A DNA stretch of 64,000 bases. Origin: Neoscytalidium dimidiatum (lineage: Eukaryota > Ascomycota > Dothideomycetes > Botryosphaeriales > Botryosphaeriaceae). Positions 34,015-43,979 of this stretch are shown here, one piece after another; within the stretch, counting starts at the first letter, position 1; every line of letters starts with the position of its first letter. The notes below the pieces were generated by a model, which was not told where the DNA came from, did no database searches, and worked only from the letters and a program-made list of their open reading frames with translations. Position numbers and translations under genes: made by a program. The stretch is taken from the NCBI GenBank assembly GCA_037367355.1, contig CM074701.1:1426001-1490000 (forward strand). The letters are read 5' to 3'.

Positions 34015-34365
34015 GGCAAAGGAGGGAGACGGCGGGGGGGGGGGGGGGGATGGCGCTGGACCGGGGGAGCAAGGAGAGTGGCGGGCGGCGATGGAGCGAG
34101 GTCGGGCGTGTTGGCGGCGGGGCGTAGGGCTGAAGGCGGCGTGGGCGGCTGGCTGGAGCTAGCCCAAAAAAGGGCTGGCGCCGGCAATTGACAATGCGTC
34201 GCCGGCTGGTACTGCGTCCGGCTGGCTGCCTCGGCCGTTGCGTTGCGCCGCCTGCCGCCCGCTGCTTCGTCCTCCTCAACCAAAGTCACCCTCGCTGATC
34301 GCCCAGCCTGCTCTGCGCTGCATCTGACTCGCAAGGCAGTCACAATACCCGTCATCTCCCTGGAC
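34015..34365. promoter_or_regulatory. Compact divergent promoter, MED6 / MMtag protein
   Basis: Only 351 bases separate the two start codons. The MED6-side leader contains the G16 run and further GC-rich purine tracts. No TATA box is obvious. The compact spacing suggests shared regulation of two nuclear proteins; that is inference. Confidence 0.55.
34034..34049 (+). repeat. Homopolymer G16 (C16 in the MED6 leader)
   Basis: Sixteen uninterrupted G residues lie 20-35 bases before the MED6 start codon (as C16 on its mRNA). Such a tract is prone to length change and to sequencing error. Confidence 0.9.
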
Positions 34366-35453
34366 ATGGACTTGGTCCAGTCCGTCCGCAAAGATGGCTC
34401 TCGGTAAGTTCTGCAGCCTGCCCGCTTCTCAAACACCGTTTCCCGCGATGCTTCCCTCTGTCCAGATTCGAATAAATACCGGCGCATCGAGCTTCTCAAG
34501 CTCCACCGCATGGCTCAGCTCGCCGATCCTGTCAACCAGTCTCAAGCCCGCGCCGACACTGCCGCTAACGACCATGTCAGAGGCTCCTGCGCCATCGGAG
34601 ACAATGTCGATATTGAGAGCATCCGCACCTCCAATCACAGAGAGAACTATCTCGGACACTCCATTCTCGCCCGTAGGTTCAGCTCAATCCCAAGCTCCAA
34701 CACACCCTTTCCTCGATTTCACCCGTCAAGCACACTGCCGCTGTTCAGAAGCTGATATGCCTGCCAGCCGTGGGCCGCTCTGAGCGCCGCCGCGACCAAC
34801 TGTTCTGGGCCCGCGACAAGGCCTCCGTGAACCTCCAGGATGACGAGCTGAAGAGAGAATTCAAGGAGGCTCAAATCAGGGAGAGGAGGGCCTTGAATGA
34901 AGCTCTCGGCCGTCCCATCGACGAGGGTATTGATGAGCTGCTCAACCCCAAGCCGACTCCTACTGCCGTCACCAATCCGCTTGCACTTAAGGATGCCAAG
35001 GAGCGTCGTCACAAGCATCGCCATCGCCGCCACCACCGTTCACGCTCTCGGTCGCCCCACCGTCGTGCACACCGCGCGCACCGCAGCGAACGGGAGCGCA
35101 GCCGCTCGCCTGAGCACCGCAGCGACCGCCGCCATCGCCATCGCCACCGCCACCGTGAGCGCGAACGCAGCCGCTCCCGTGATGAACGTCGTCCTCGTCA
35201 CCGTGAGATCAATCACGATCCTTCTCCGGACTCTTACCGCCCTCGTCACCACGAAAACACCCGTGCAGCTTCTCCAGAGGACCGCCGTCGACGTCACCGT
35301 GATCGCGAGAACTCCCCCGAGCTTATTAGCCACCAACGGAAGGGTCGCGGGGACTACTTCCCGCAGCGCACGGCCACCGACCGCGAGCGCGAAGACTCGT
35401 ATGCCTCCGATCATCCTCACCGTTCGCGTCGTGACAGCGCTTCACGCTACTAG
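34366..35453 (+). CDS. MMtag-domain nuclear protein (MMTAG2-like) with RS/RH-rich tail
   Basis: The predicted protein has 271 residues and three exons (34366-34403, 34581-34672, 34768-35453). The introns are 177 nt (GTAAGT, GCTAAC branch, GTCAG) and 95 nt (GTAGGT...GCCAG). Splicing gives MDLVQSVRKDGSRG, then TSNHRENYLGHSILAPVGR. HRENYLGxSxxAPVGR is the hallmark of the PF10159 (MMtag, kinase-phosphorylation) domain. Here the usual W after APVGR is replaced by S. The domain is followed by a charged helix (LKREFKEAQIRERRALNEAL) and a tail of about 150 residues dense in Arg, His, Ser, Glu and Asp (SRSRSPHRR, RHRHRHRER), like splicing-associated proteins. The human homologue is a poorly known nuclear protein. 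A role in RNA processing is inferred from the tail. Confidence 0.82.
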
Positions 35454-35931
35454 CCAACCTGCGGGTAGCTGAACTGTCTAAGATCGGCTCATTATCCTTG
35501 CGTCGATTGAGATGGCACTTCTTTCTATGATACCCATTCGAAAAAGAACAACAACCACTGTAGATCATACGGTCCATGGTGCTAGGTACATAATTAAAGT
35601 TCTAGCTTCTTATGATTGCCCTCGATTCTTCGTGGCGCGTGCGCTTAATCGGCAGCTTGAAATAAGCCCCCTTCTGATCTGGGTGCTGATCAACTGTCCT
35701 CCAGGATATGTGATGCCGCCGGCTACTGAGATCCTCCGACAAACAAATTTGCTTGGATGTATGCCTATACACCTTTTTTTTTTTTTTTTTCGTAGCATTA
35801 CATTTACATGGCACTTGAATTATAATACGTAATGCATCCAATCCAAGGGCTCTCAGCCGCCCGCATGCATACCACCTCTGAAATTTGTACGAACCCTCTG
35901 TTTCCCTCCCCACACCCTCGAAGCTCACATT
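35454..35931. other. Intergenic between convergent genes, with a T17 run
   Basis: These 478 bases lie between the stop codons of the MMtag gene and GPI13. A run of 17 T occurs at 35774-35790. No gene is recognised. Confidence 0.5.
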
Positions 35932-38900
35932 CTACAGCCAACCGAAAACCTCCGCATTACTCAGGAAACTCCACCACGTGCCCCCGATGCCCACAAAAAC
36001 TGCTACCACATCGACCACGACGAGTACCAGCGCTGCCATCATGAAACGCGGACTGAAGATCCGGTATAGCATGAGATGCCTTCGCAGATAGCCGGCCCAG
36101 CAAGTTGTTGCCAGCCCAACGGCCGCGTAGAAGAGCAAGTGCGTAGCTACCGCTTTCGCCACATCCCCCAGCAGACCCTTTTTTTTGGGCGGCTGCTTCC
36201 ACAAGACCGTCGCAGGCACGGCAACCGCAGCCAAGATTTGCGCTCCAAATGTGTTGAGAATGACGAGGAGTGGGGACCAAGGATAGTGAATTGATTTGAA
36301 GGGGAGGAACGCTGACTCCCACTGGATGCTCGCAAGCGTGGCTTGGTGGCCGGTCTTGAAGAAGTGGAAGGAGCCTAGGAGAGCAAGGGCAGTGGGGCCA
36401 ATGGCGGTGGTGGAGAGTTTGTTCGTGTCGATGATTTCGAGCAAAGAGAAGATCTGCCAGAGAAGGACCGCGACGGAGCCGCCGCCCATGGGTTTCTGGA
36501 CGTGGATTACGGCGAGGGCCCATGCCGTGATGAGGAGCGTGTATCTCGAGCCATGGATGTTGGCGTAGCCTAAAATGGTAATAGATGTGCGACCGCCTTG
36601 CGAGACGACGGCAGGGTCATTCGCATCGGACGGCTTTGCTTCATGCGTTTCGATCTTTAGGAGCGCCGTACACCAAGCGTAGACGACGTAGCCAACACCC
36701 AGAGCGATGCCGAGGGTAACGCGAGAGAAAACGACACGGATGCCTTTCTGAGACTCCTTGGAGAACTCAAAGTAATCCATGTCATCGGCAGCGTCAAAAG
36801 CCCAGAATATGGCGTTGAGGAGAAGGCAGACGCGAAATGAGAACCCCAGCCAGAACTGCGCCATGCTCTGGAAAGACTTCGTACGGGTGTAGAAAGACTT
36901 TATGACTTCAGGAAGCGCGGCTGAAAGCAGGAATGGGATGGCGAGCTGCCAAACGGCAGAGGTGGAAGAGGTAGATGACGCATAATAGGTGGATTTACAA
37001 TATGGCATCTGCTCCTCTCGGCAAAGCTTAGAGAAGGAAGTAAGACGGGTCAATAAGACGAAAATGACTGATTGAGTGCAACCGAGGACTCGGTCCTCTG
37101 GGATATCCTGCCTCATGGAAGATGCGAAGAAAAGTAAGCCCAATGTGCAGAGGAAATACATAAGGATTTCATCTTCCCATATCGTGTAGGAATTCGATGC
37201 GAACCCGATAGAGAGCAGTAGCGGCAGTACCACGCTGCTCCAGCCCCAAAAAGATCTGGGGAGAGGAGAAGAGACTCTGAACTTCGCAGTGACCAGAGAG
37301 GATGCGAGCCCAGCAAGGGCACAGACGGCAGCGCCGAATATGGCGGAATGCTGCACCTCAAACAAGGGGACGACGTAGCCCACAGCAGCACCACCAGCTC
37401 CACCAAACACGAGACCGCTGACACCGCGGAAAAGCAGCAGAGGTGTCAGGTCTGTCTGGTCACCGTCCACACCACGCGCATAGATGATCAGAAGAGCAAG
37501 GGTGCAGGCAAGAATTGCAATGCCCTGGAACATGCTGACGACATGGAATTCAGCCCAGAGACTACGGCATCTGCTCAAAGTAAGTTTCTGGTAGCTAGAA
37601 AACTTCTCGTAGGCTTGCTTCCAGTGATACGGGGTTGGTCTCTTCGTTTGCTTGACGGCATCCCAAGCCTTGTTGGCAGCGTTCCAAAGCGTAAGGCGGG
37701 GCAACTCGTCGGCCTCGTCGAGGCCCTTTGCCAAAGCATATTCGTGCTGATAGCGATGGATCTGTGCGGCAGCTAGCCTGTTAACGACGGCGAGGTTTTG
37801 AAAATCGTCGCCACGACGACCGATGAACGCCTCTTCAATGGGTTTACCCAGATTGTTGAACGGGATAGGCAGGCCGAGAAGGAGGGAAAGTGTAGGGACA
37901 AGATCGATCTGTGCGAGCGGCCTTTCCTTCGCAGTTGCGGGAGGTGCGATGAACTCTGGCGAGCTTCGACCGAAGATGCCCTTTTTCGAGTACATCCAAA
38001 GAGCAGCCTCAACCTCGTCTTCCGACTCTCCGCCATGGTCACCCTTCGAGTCCATGCCATGATCGCCCATAACGACCAGAAGCGTGTCCTCATCGATGAG
38101 CGCAATGACCTTGCGGAAGACTTCATCCATCTGTTGGAGTTTCGCCGTCATGGCGGGGTGGTCGGGGCCATAGCGATGCCCAGCATGATCAACGCCGAGG
38201 TAATGGCCGATCAGGACATCCCACTGATTGGAATACTGCGGCTGCAGATAGGGAAAGAGATGCTCGGTCACCCCATTGTCGACGGTGTGCAGATCCCACA
38301 CGTTGAACGAGTCGTATGGCCGGGTTAGCACTGGGTCGAAATAGCCTGGGAACAGCGCATGCCAGGTGTCATCGCCCAGATGCACAACTTTCTTGCTTGC
38401 GTTTCTTAGCTGAGCAATCAAGTTGTCCTCGTCTATGGCCGTCCCCGCAAAGTTTGACCCCGCATCAATGAAAGTTGGGAGAGTGCCCGTTGTCAAGCCC
38501 TTGAGCCTCTGTAAGGTGGTGGTCGGCGGGTCCGCAATGAAGGGCAGGAGGAAAGCGTTATTTGGCTGCTGCAAGGCAGTCTCGTAAAACACGGGAATGG
38601 CGTTGTGGAAATGATGCGGGCTGGAATCACCTTCCCGGGGCTGGAAGGGCACAGTGAAGTCGTAACGAAGCGCGTCGACAATAACGACGACAGCCTTCTT
38701 GAATGTCTTCGGATGCCAGCAACCTTTCTCCGGCGAGCCAGGGATGAACGAGCTGTGCAGCTCGGTGGGAGGCACAGCGCATTCGGACTTGTGGTCGAGG
38801 ACAAGGCGCGTCAGGAGGAAGCCGGTGGTGAAGAGGTATATGCCCAAGACGTGCAGCAGGCTGCGGTGGGTTGGGTTAGTTTTGCGAGGAGGTATTAATT

Positions 38901-39107
38901 GGGAGCAACTCACCCGACTAGGAAGAAAAATGCGACGAGCAGGCTGTGCGAGGACTTGAATTGGAGCTCGCGGCGCTTGTTGGCTATCTTTGCATCGGTT
39001 GAGCTGTTGCGCAGGCCTTGGGCCTCTTCCCGCTCCTGCTTCGCCTTGGCGGCGGCAAGCTGGGCGGCAACGCCTTCGAATTCCGTCTTGGGCATCCCAC
39101 CCTCCAT
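35932..39107 (-). CDS. gpi13: GPI ethanolamine phosphate transferase 3 (GPI13/PIG-O)
   Basis: The enzyme adds ethanolamine phosphate to the third mannose of the GPI anchor precursor in the ER, the group through which the anchor is later joined to protein. The predicted protein has 1,040 residues and two exons (38914-39107, 35932-38860). The 53-nt intron (GTGAGT...CCGCAG) joins FFLVG to LLHVLGIYLF, completing the first membrane helix. The luminal alkaline-phosphatase-like domain carries VIVDALRYDF (metal Asp), GTLPTFIDAGSNF (nucleophile Thr), GHYLGVDHAGHRYGPDHP and VVMGDHGMDSKGDHGG (metal ligands). After about residue 480 many hydrophobic helices follow, as in PIG-O. A second ATG (39095) is four codons inside; the first is used here. 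Confidence 0.95.
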
Positions 39108-39875
39108 TGGCGCTGGAATTGGACGGCTACCGAGTGGACATCGGGCTGTGGGATGGGGATGGTACTGGCGGGGAGGGCGCGACGTGCAAATAATGAGGCT
39201 CGGCGCAAAGTCGGCTGGCCGACGCTGAAGCAGACGGGAGCTGCCCTGGCTGGGGGTGCGGGAGCCCAGGGAGCTTCCCCTGGTCCATGCACGCGTCGTC
39301 GAACTCGCTATTCGCCCGCTGCCTGTTGCTGCTGCGACCCGGAATTAGTAAACGAGCAAGCCGCACGCATCACACGTACGACGACTATACGAGCGATCGT
39401 CACGAAATGAAATCGCATTCCCATCCCCAACCGCCCCGAAGCAAGCGACTGGGTATGATGTTTAGCTATCATACATTACAGAATAGAAACTATGAACAGG
39501 GACCGCAGTCCCAGAGAAAGCTATCCAGGTATCACTTTTACTACTTCCCCGGAAGCTTTAGAATGTAGGAAAGGCCGAGCCTTTCGGTGGTGGAGCTCCA
39601 GAGCCGTTCCTCCCCGAACAACGCCAACACAGCAGGTTGTCGCGCGCGTGATGGATAGCAATGGGGATAAGACAATACGAAATAAAACCGGCGGTGAAAG
39701 ACACAGACTGCCAGGGAATCTGTACAAATTCGTCATGAAAAAGAAACAATCAGTCGTAGCCAGAGGCGTGAGTGTTGGTTGTTGAGATTAGGGACAGTGC
39801 CTGCAATTCCAGAGTACGGTGGGTTGAGTAGTGCTACGGCTCGGGAGCTGCGGCAAGGCCGGTGGCGCGCGCACT
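39108..39875. other. Intergenic, 768 bases
   Basis: This holds the GPI13 promoter and the 3' region of the LPxY membrane protein gene. No frame with recognisable content. Confidence 0.5.
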
Positions 39876-40451
39876 CTAGATCGAGTACTCGTTCTTTTCG
39901 TTGGTCTTTTCCTTCAAGCCGCCGATGCGCTCAAGGTCGAGCGACTGGAACCGGTCGTTCTCGTCCTTCTGGTACGGTGGAAGCTGCTCCTCATGCAGCG
40001 GTTCCAGACCAACGCTATGCTCTCCAACGCGGACCACCACGACCCTCCCAGATTGCTTATTGCCCTTCTCATCAACTTCTTCGGGAAACGTAATGCGGAT
40101 CTCGGGAACGGGACTGTCCGGCGTGCGTTGTTCATTCATAAACGCCTCCTTCTCGTTGTACACGTACACGGCCGAGCTACGGTTATTGGTATATGGGGGT
40201 GCCGTGGTGATGGTGAGGCTGCGGTGATGCGATGACATGCGCGACGTTGGACGCTCCTCATTGTACATGGGCAGCTCCGACTTCTTCTTGGCGTTGCGCG
40301 CGCGGCGTAGCAGGAACAGGGCCACGACCAACAGGATTGCGACCACGACCAGGACGAGCAGCGCAATAAGGAGGTTCACCATGGTAGGCGAAAGTTCGGG
40401 ATCGCGTTCGTCATCATCGTCGCGGCGCATGAGAAAGCGAGTGGGATTCAT
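39876..40451 (-). CDS. Single-pass membrane protein with LPxY motif, function unknown
   Basis: This is a single-exon frame of 191 residues starting MNPTRFLMRRDDDDER. ATG 40451 was preferred to the open frame that continues upstream, because the short acidic N-terminus followed directly by a membrane helix is the usual layout of such fungal proteins. The helix is at about residues 24-48 (MVNLLIALLVLVVVAILLVV) and is followed by RRARNAKKK, so the long C-terminus should be cytosolic. The tail has TAPPYTNN, a beta-rich part (EIRITFPEE, GRVVVVRVG) and EEQLPPYQKD. LPPY fits the [L/P]PxY type bound by WW domains of Nedd4/Rsp5 ubiquitin ligases. A role as a Rsp5 adaptor or substrate is possible but unproven. 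No known family is recognised. Confidence 0.7.
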   Translation of the reverse strand: MNPTRFLMRRDDDDERDPELSPTMVNLLIALLVLVVVAILLVVALFLLRRARNAKKKSELPMYNEERPTSRMSSHHRSLTITTAPPYTNNRSSAVYVYNEKEAFMNEQRTPDSPVPEIRITFPEEVDEKGNKQSGRVVVVRVGEHSVGLEPLHEEQLPPYQKDENDRFQSLDLERIGGLKEKTNEKNEYSI

Positions 40452-43400
40452 ATTGCAGCGAATGTGTGATAGAATGTCGTAAGGACGGCGGCTTCGACGC
40501 GGGAAATGCACAGTATTCGATCGCGGGACTGACGGCTGGCTCGGATCTCTGCGCCACGATGTAAGCTATGGTTAAGCACCAACGAGGAAAGCCATGCATG
40601 CAGTGTTCCTGGTGAATTCTGTGGCTACGTACCGGCGCAAGGAGGGCGGGCGGACGGCGGTGTGCTGAGACCGTGTCGCGCAAGGCTGCTCGTCGTCGTT
40701 GTCGGTTGGGAAAGAGCGTACGCAGAGCCGCCAGCTGAGGGAGTGAAGCTGACTGCTGCCGTGGGGGAAAGAGCGACGAGGTTGGAAGACCTTGGGAGAC
40801 AGGAAGTCTGGAGGTAGGTGAATAAGGGAGCGCGCGGGCTGAGGAAGAGGCACAGAGGCCTTAGCGCCGCACGGAAATTGCATTTCTCGATCGGCATAGC
40901 TCACGCCCAACCAGGCGCAGCGAAGGACCACTCAATGGCGCTTGCGGGCACGCGATCCCAAAAAGTTCGACGGCTGCGGCCAGAACGGTCGTGAGGATCA
41001 TGGCGATGATGCTGGGGAGCGCGGCCAGCGCCGAGAATAGCAACAACGCGCTCAGGAGGCCACGAGACGCAATTTGCCCGGCCCCAGCGGGGGCGAACAA
41101 GTGACTTGACGACAACAACCCAAACAAACTGACATCACAACCCGCTGTCCGTGTGCGAGAGCGTGCGTGCAATATATGTTTTTCCTTTCTGGATAAAGCC
41201 TTAGTTAAGCTTATCTGTTGACGTCTCTTCTGAGGCACTCGGAGTTTCGTCGAGGCAGAACCGTCTGGGGTTGCGCCAAGGGAACCCCCCCCCCCTCCCT
41301 CTGGGGGGCCCAGCGCCCTGGTTGAGTCTCCAGTTCGGTCATACATGAGCGAAACTCTCCACACGAACACCGCCATATGGTTGCTGCGACCACATTGCGC
41401 CGTCAGGAGACAGGTGAAGATAGAGATGTAAGGGCAATTATAGAAGGAGCGTGCTCGCCAACTGAAGCTTGCTGGGTCCCAAGAGCTCATGGGGTGCACG
41501 AACGAGCAACACCGCGCTCGCACCAGTACCTTCCATTACAGGCCATGGCAACCTGAAATGGACTTATCGCCTTGGTCGTTGAGTTAATCGTCCCGAGGCG
41601 GATGTGGAGATACATCTGTAATGGGGGCAGCAACTTTGATTCCTCGCGAGAAGAGCGAACATCCCAACATCAGCGTAACGGTCCAGCGTCGCGCGCGCCG
41701 GAAGCGCTCATATTCCTAGTCGTCCCTCTGCAACTCAGGACGCTTCTTCACGTACTCGCTTCTTTGCTGACCTGCATCGCCTTTTCCTGCAAGTCGCACA
41801 TATCTCCGGCTCGGCTTTGACAACTTTGTCTAACAACGGCCAAGATATTGGGAGGAACGACAGAATCGTACCAATCGCAAGGTCAAGCCTTCTGCTCTTC
41901 GCAGTCACTCTTTAGATTTCCTTACGATATGGAGGCCGACGCGACATGCCCTGCTGATTCATATTGCTGTACGTCGAATCAGCGCGTTGTACGATCCCGA
42001 CTGTTGCGTCTTGGTGGAAGCAAGTTCATACACCTCGCCAGTCAGGTGTCTGGGGCGAATTCGACCAGCCCAAAGACAGCTGCAGCCAGAAGAAGGTCGC
42101 GCAGCTCGTCAATCCGCCGAGAAGCTCACCTGCATCTCGCATGTGCCCACCATTGGATCGATCCTGTGAGTCGGGCTCGGTTTCTCTGCAGCACTGGCGC
42201 GGCCGCCAAAGGCATGTCCGCTGACATATTGCTAGCGACCGCCTTCCACCTTTTCTCTGGATCGCGGGCAGGCGGCCGTGACTGCGAGAGATCCGATTGA
42301 TTGTCCCGACACTGCCCTGACAGGTGGCTAGAGGTCCCCATCCGAGAAGTGCACCCCCCGCGACGCTGGGTTATGTGCGTAGGACCACGAGCGATCCTGG
42401 TAGCATGGACACATAAGGACAGTCTGCACCAGCCATAGGCAGGAAACGGGCGGTAAGACGACGGCCGGGAGCAGCAGCGAGAAGAACAGGTCCGCTGCTG
42501 CTGATGTCGCACAGCGCAGTCTCCTGGGGTGCCGGCGAAGGCTCCTAGTGGCGGGAAGGCCAATTTGGAATCGAAACGACCTATATCAACATGCGTATGG
42601 CCAGGTGGATCGGCTTTTATGATGGACGGGAGAGAATGGGCGCGGACGTTTGTACGTCGGAGGCTACCTGAGCTGAGGGACGGTGCAGCTAGGCTAGCTC
42701 CCGAGCTGTGCGAGCGCGGTGGCCCAGCGCTGCCCTGTTTGCGTGGTAGTAAAGATCGCAGAGGGTGGCGGATGACGATGGGATGCGCATGTGGCTCGCC
42801 ACGGATTTGAGATGGGCGTGGAGGAGGTTGTGCGCGTGATGAAATAATTCTCCGACCGGTATGTAGGTTGACGCCGTTTCAGGGACGGCTGGCAGAATTG
42901 CCCCGCGACGCGCGACGGCGACGGGCGGGCGCGGGAGGCGGGCGGTGCGGGTGGGGACGGCTGCGTGCGATATTGGTATGGGCAGAGTTGGGGCACTCAG
43001 GCAGTAGTGGAGCTCGGCGACAGTGCAGTATGTAGGCGAGCGCGCGGTGAAACAGAGAGCGGTGCTTTTGGCACATCGCAGGTCAGAGGACGGCAGCACG
43101 GAGCGGTGGGTCGATCTACGGCCAGCGATGCTCTGGCCTCCGGTTGCTCAGGCCCACGCCCAGCAGTCGTGTGCTTGACACGCCGGCGTTCCACTTGCGA
43201 GAGTCGACGCGGCAGCAGAAGAGCCGCAGCCATGAGGTAGCGAGCCGGAAGGCGATCATCCTGCGCCAATTTTAGGCCGCTCCCCGAACTCCAAGCCTCT
43301 AGTGCCAGGAATCAGCCCAAGCGTCAACTTTCAACACCACACGTTCCCATCGCCAGCTGCTGGCCGTCGCCCGCTACTCCTCGCCTCGCTGGCCGTCCGA

Positions 43401-43979
43401 CACCCACCCCCCCCGCGTCCGCGCCCAGCTCGCCGCCCTGCCCGCAGGTCCCTTCGCCACGACGCGCCAGATTCCTCGCATCACCGCCCGGACACCCCTT
43501 GCTTCTCCACCATTCGCGACACCTGCTGCGCTTTCTTGGTCCCCGTCGCTTTTCACTGATGCGTCCCTTGGGATTCCGCTTCGAGCCTAGCATGCGCAGC
43601 GGTTGACACACGTACAAAGCCCTCTCTAATTACGCCCTACCCAAGGGGTGCGCGACAGCTGCGACAGGTCATATCACGCTCCCACGATCCGCCAGCTCGA
43701 AGACCAAGCTTCGACCTTTCTTCTTCACCTCCTGCCAAGCTCACTGTACATGCTCTGTTCATTTTCATGAAAACAACCCTACAAAGGTCCGTCCCCCGCC
43801 GCTCCGCCCCGCCCGTTTGCCTGAGCCTGCCGTGTGCTGACGCCTGCGGTGCCGACCCTCAGCTCCTCCACAATACATAATCACCGCCAACAGTACATTT
43901 CCACCCCGCACATCCCGTCTGTATCCACCTCTCACAACTACCCGCCACGCTCCAATTCCTTTGCTTTCACTCGCACATA
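40452..43979. other. Gene-poor stretch, 3.5 kb, upstream of the Pumilio gene
   Basis: No frame here has a recognisable domain, and the longest ones are low-complexity. A C11 run (41285-41295) faces a G6 run 8 bases later, which could pair. From about 43,260 on, the sequence becomes C/T-rich with few purines, as in long fungal leaders, so the Pumilio mRNA probably has a long 5' leader. RIP marks are absent. A non-coding RNA or a multi-exon gene with short exons could be hidden here. Confidence 0.45.

Noticed and set aside
40861..41523. Minus-strand frame of about 220 codons with a hydrophobic stretch
   Set aside because: The hydrophobic part is short and the rest is low-complexity Arg/Ser. 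No family pattern and no good start context.
41848..42300. Plus-strand frame of 150 codons
   Set aside because: A second frame over the same bases is equally open and neither shows a recognisable pattern.
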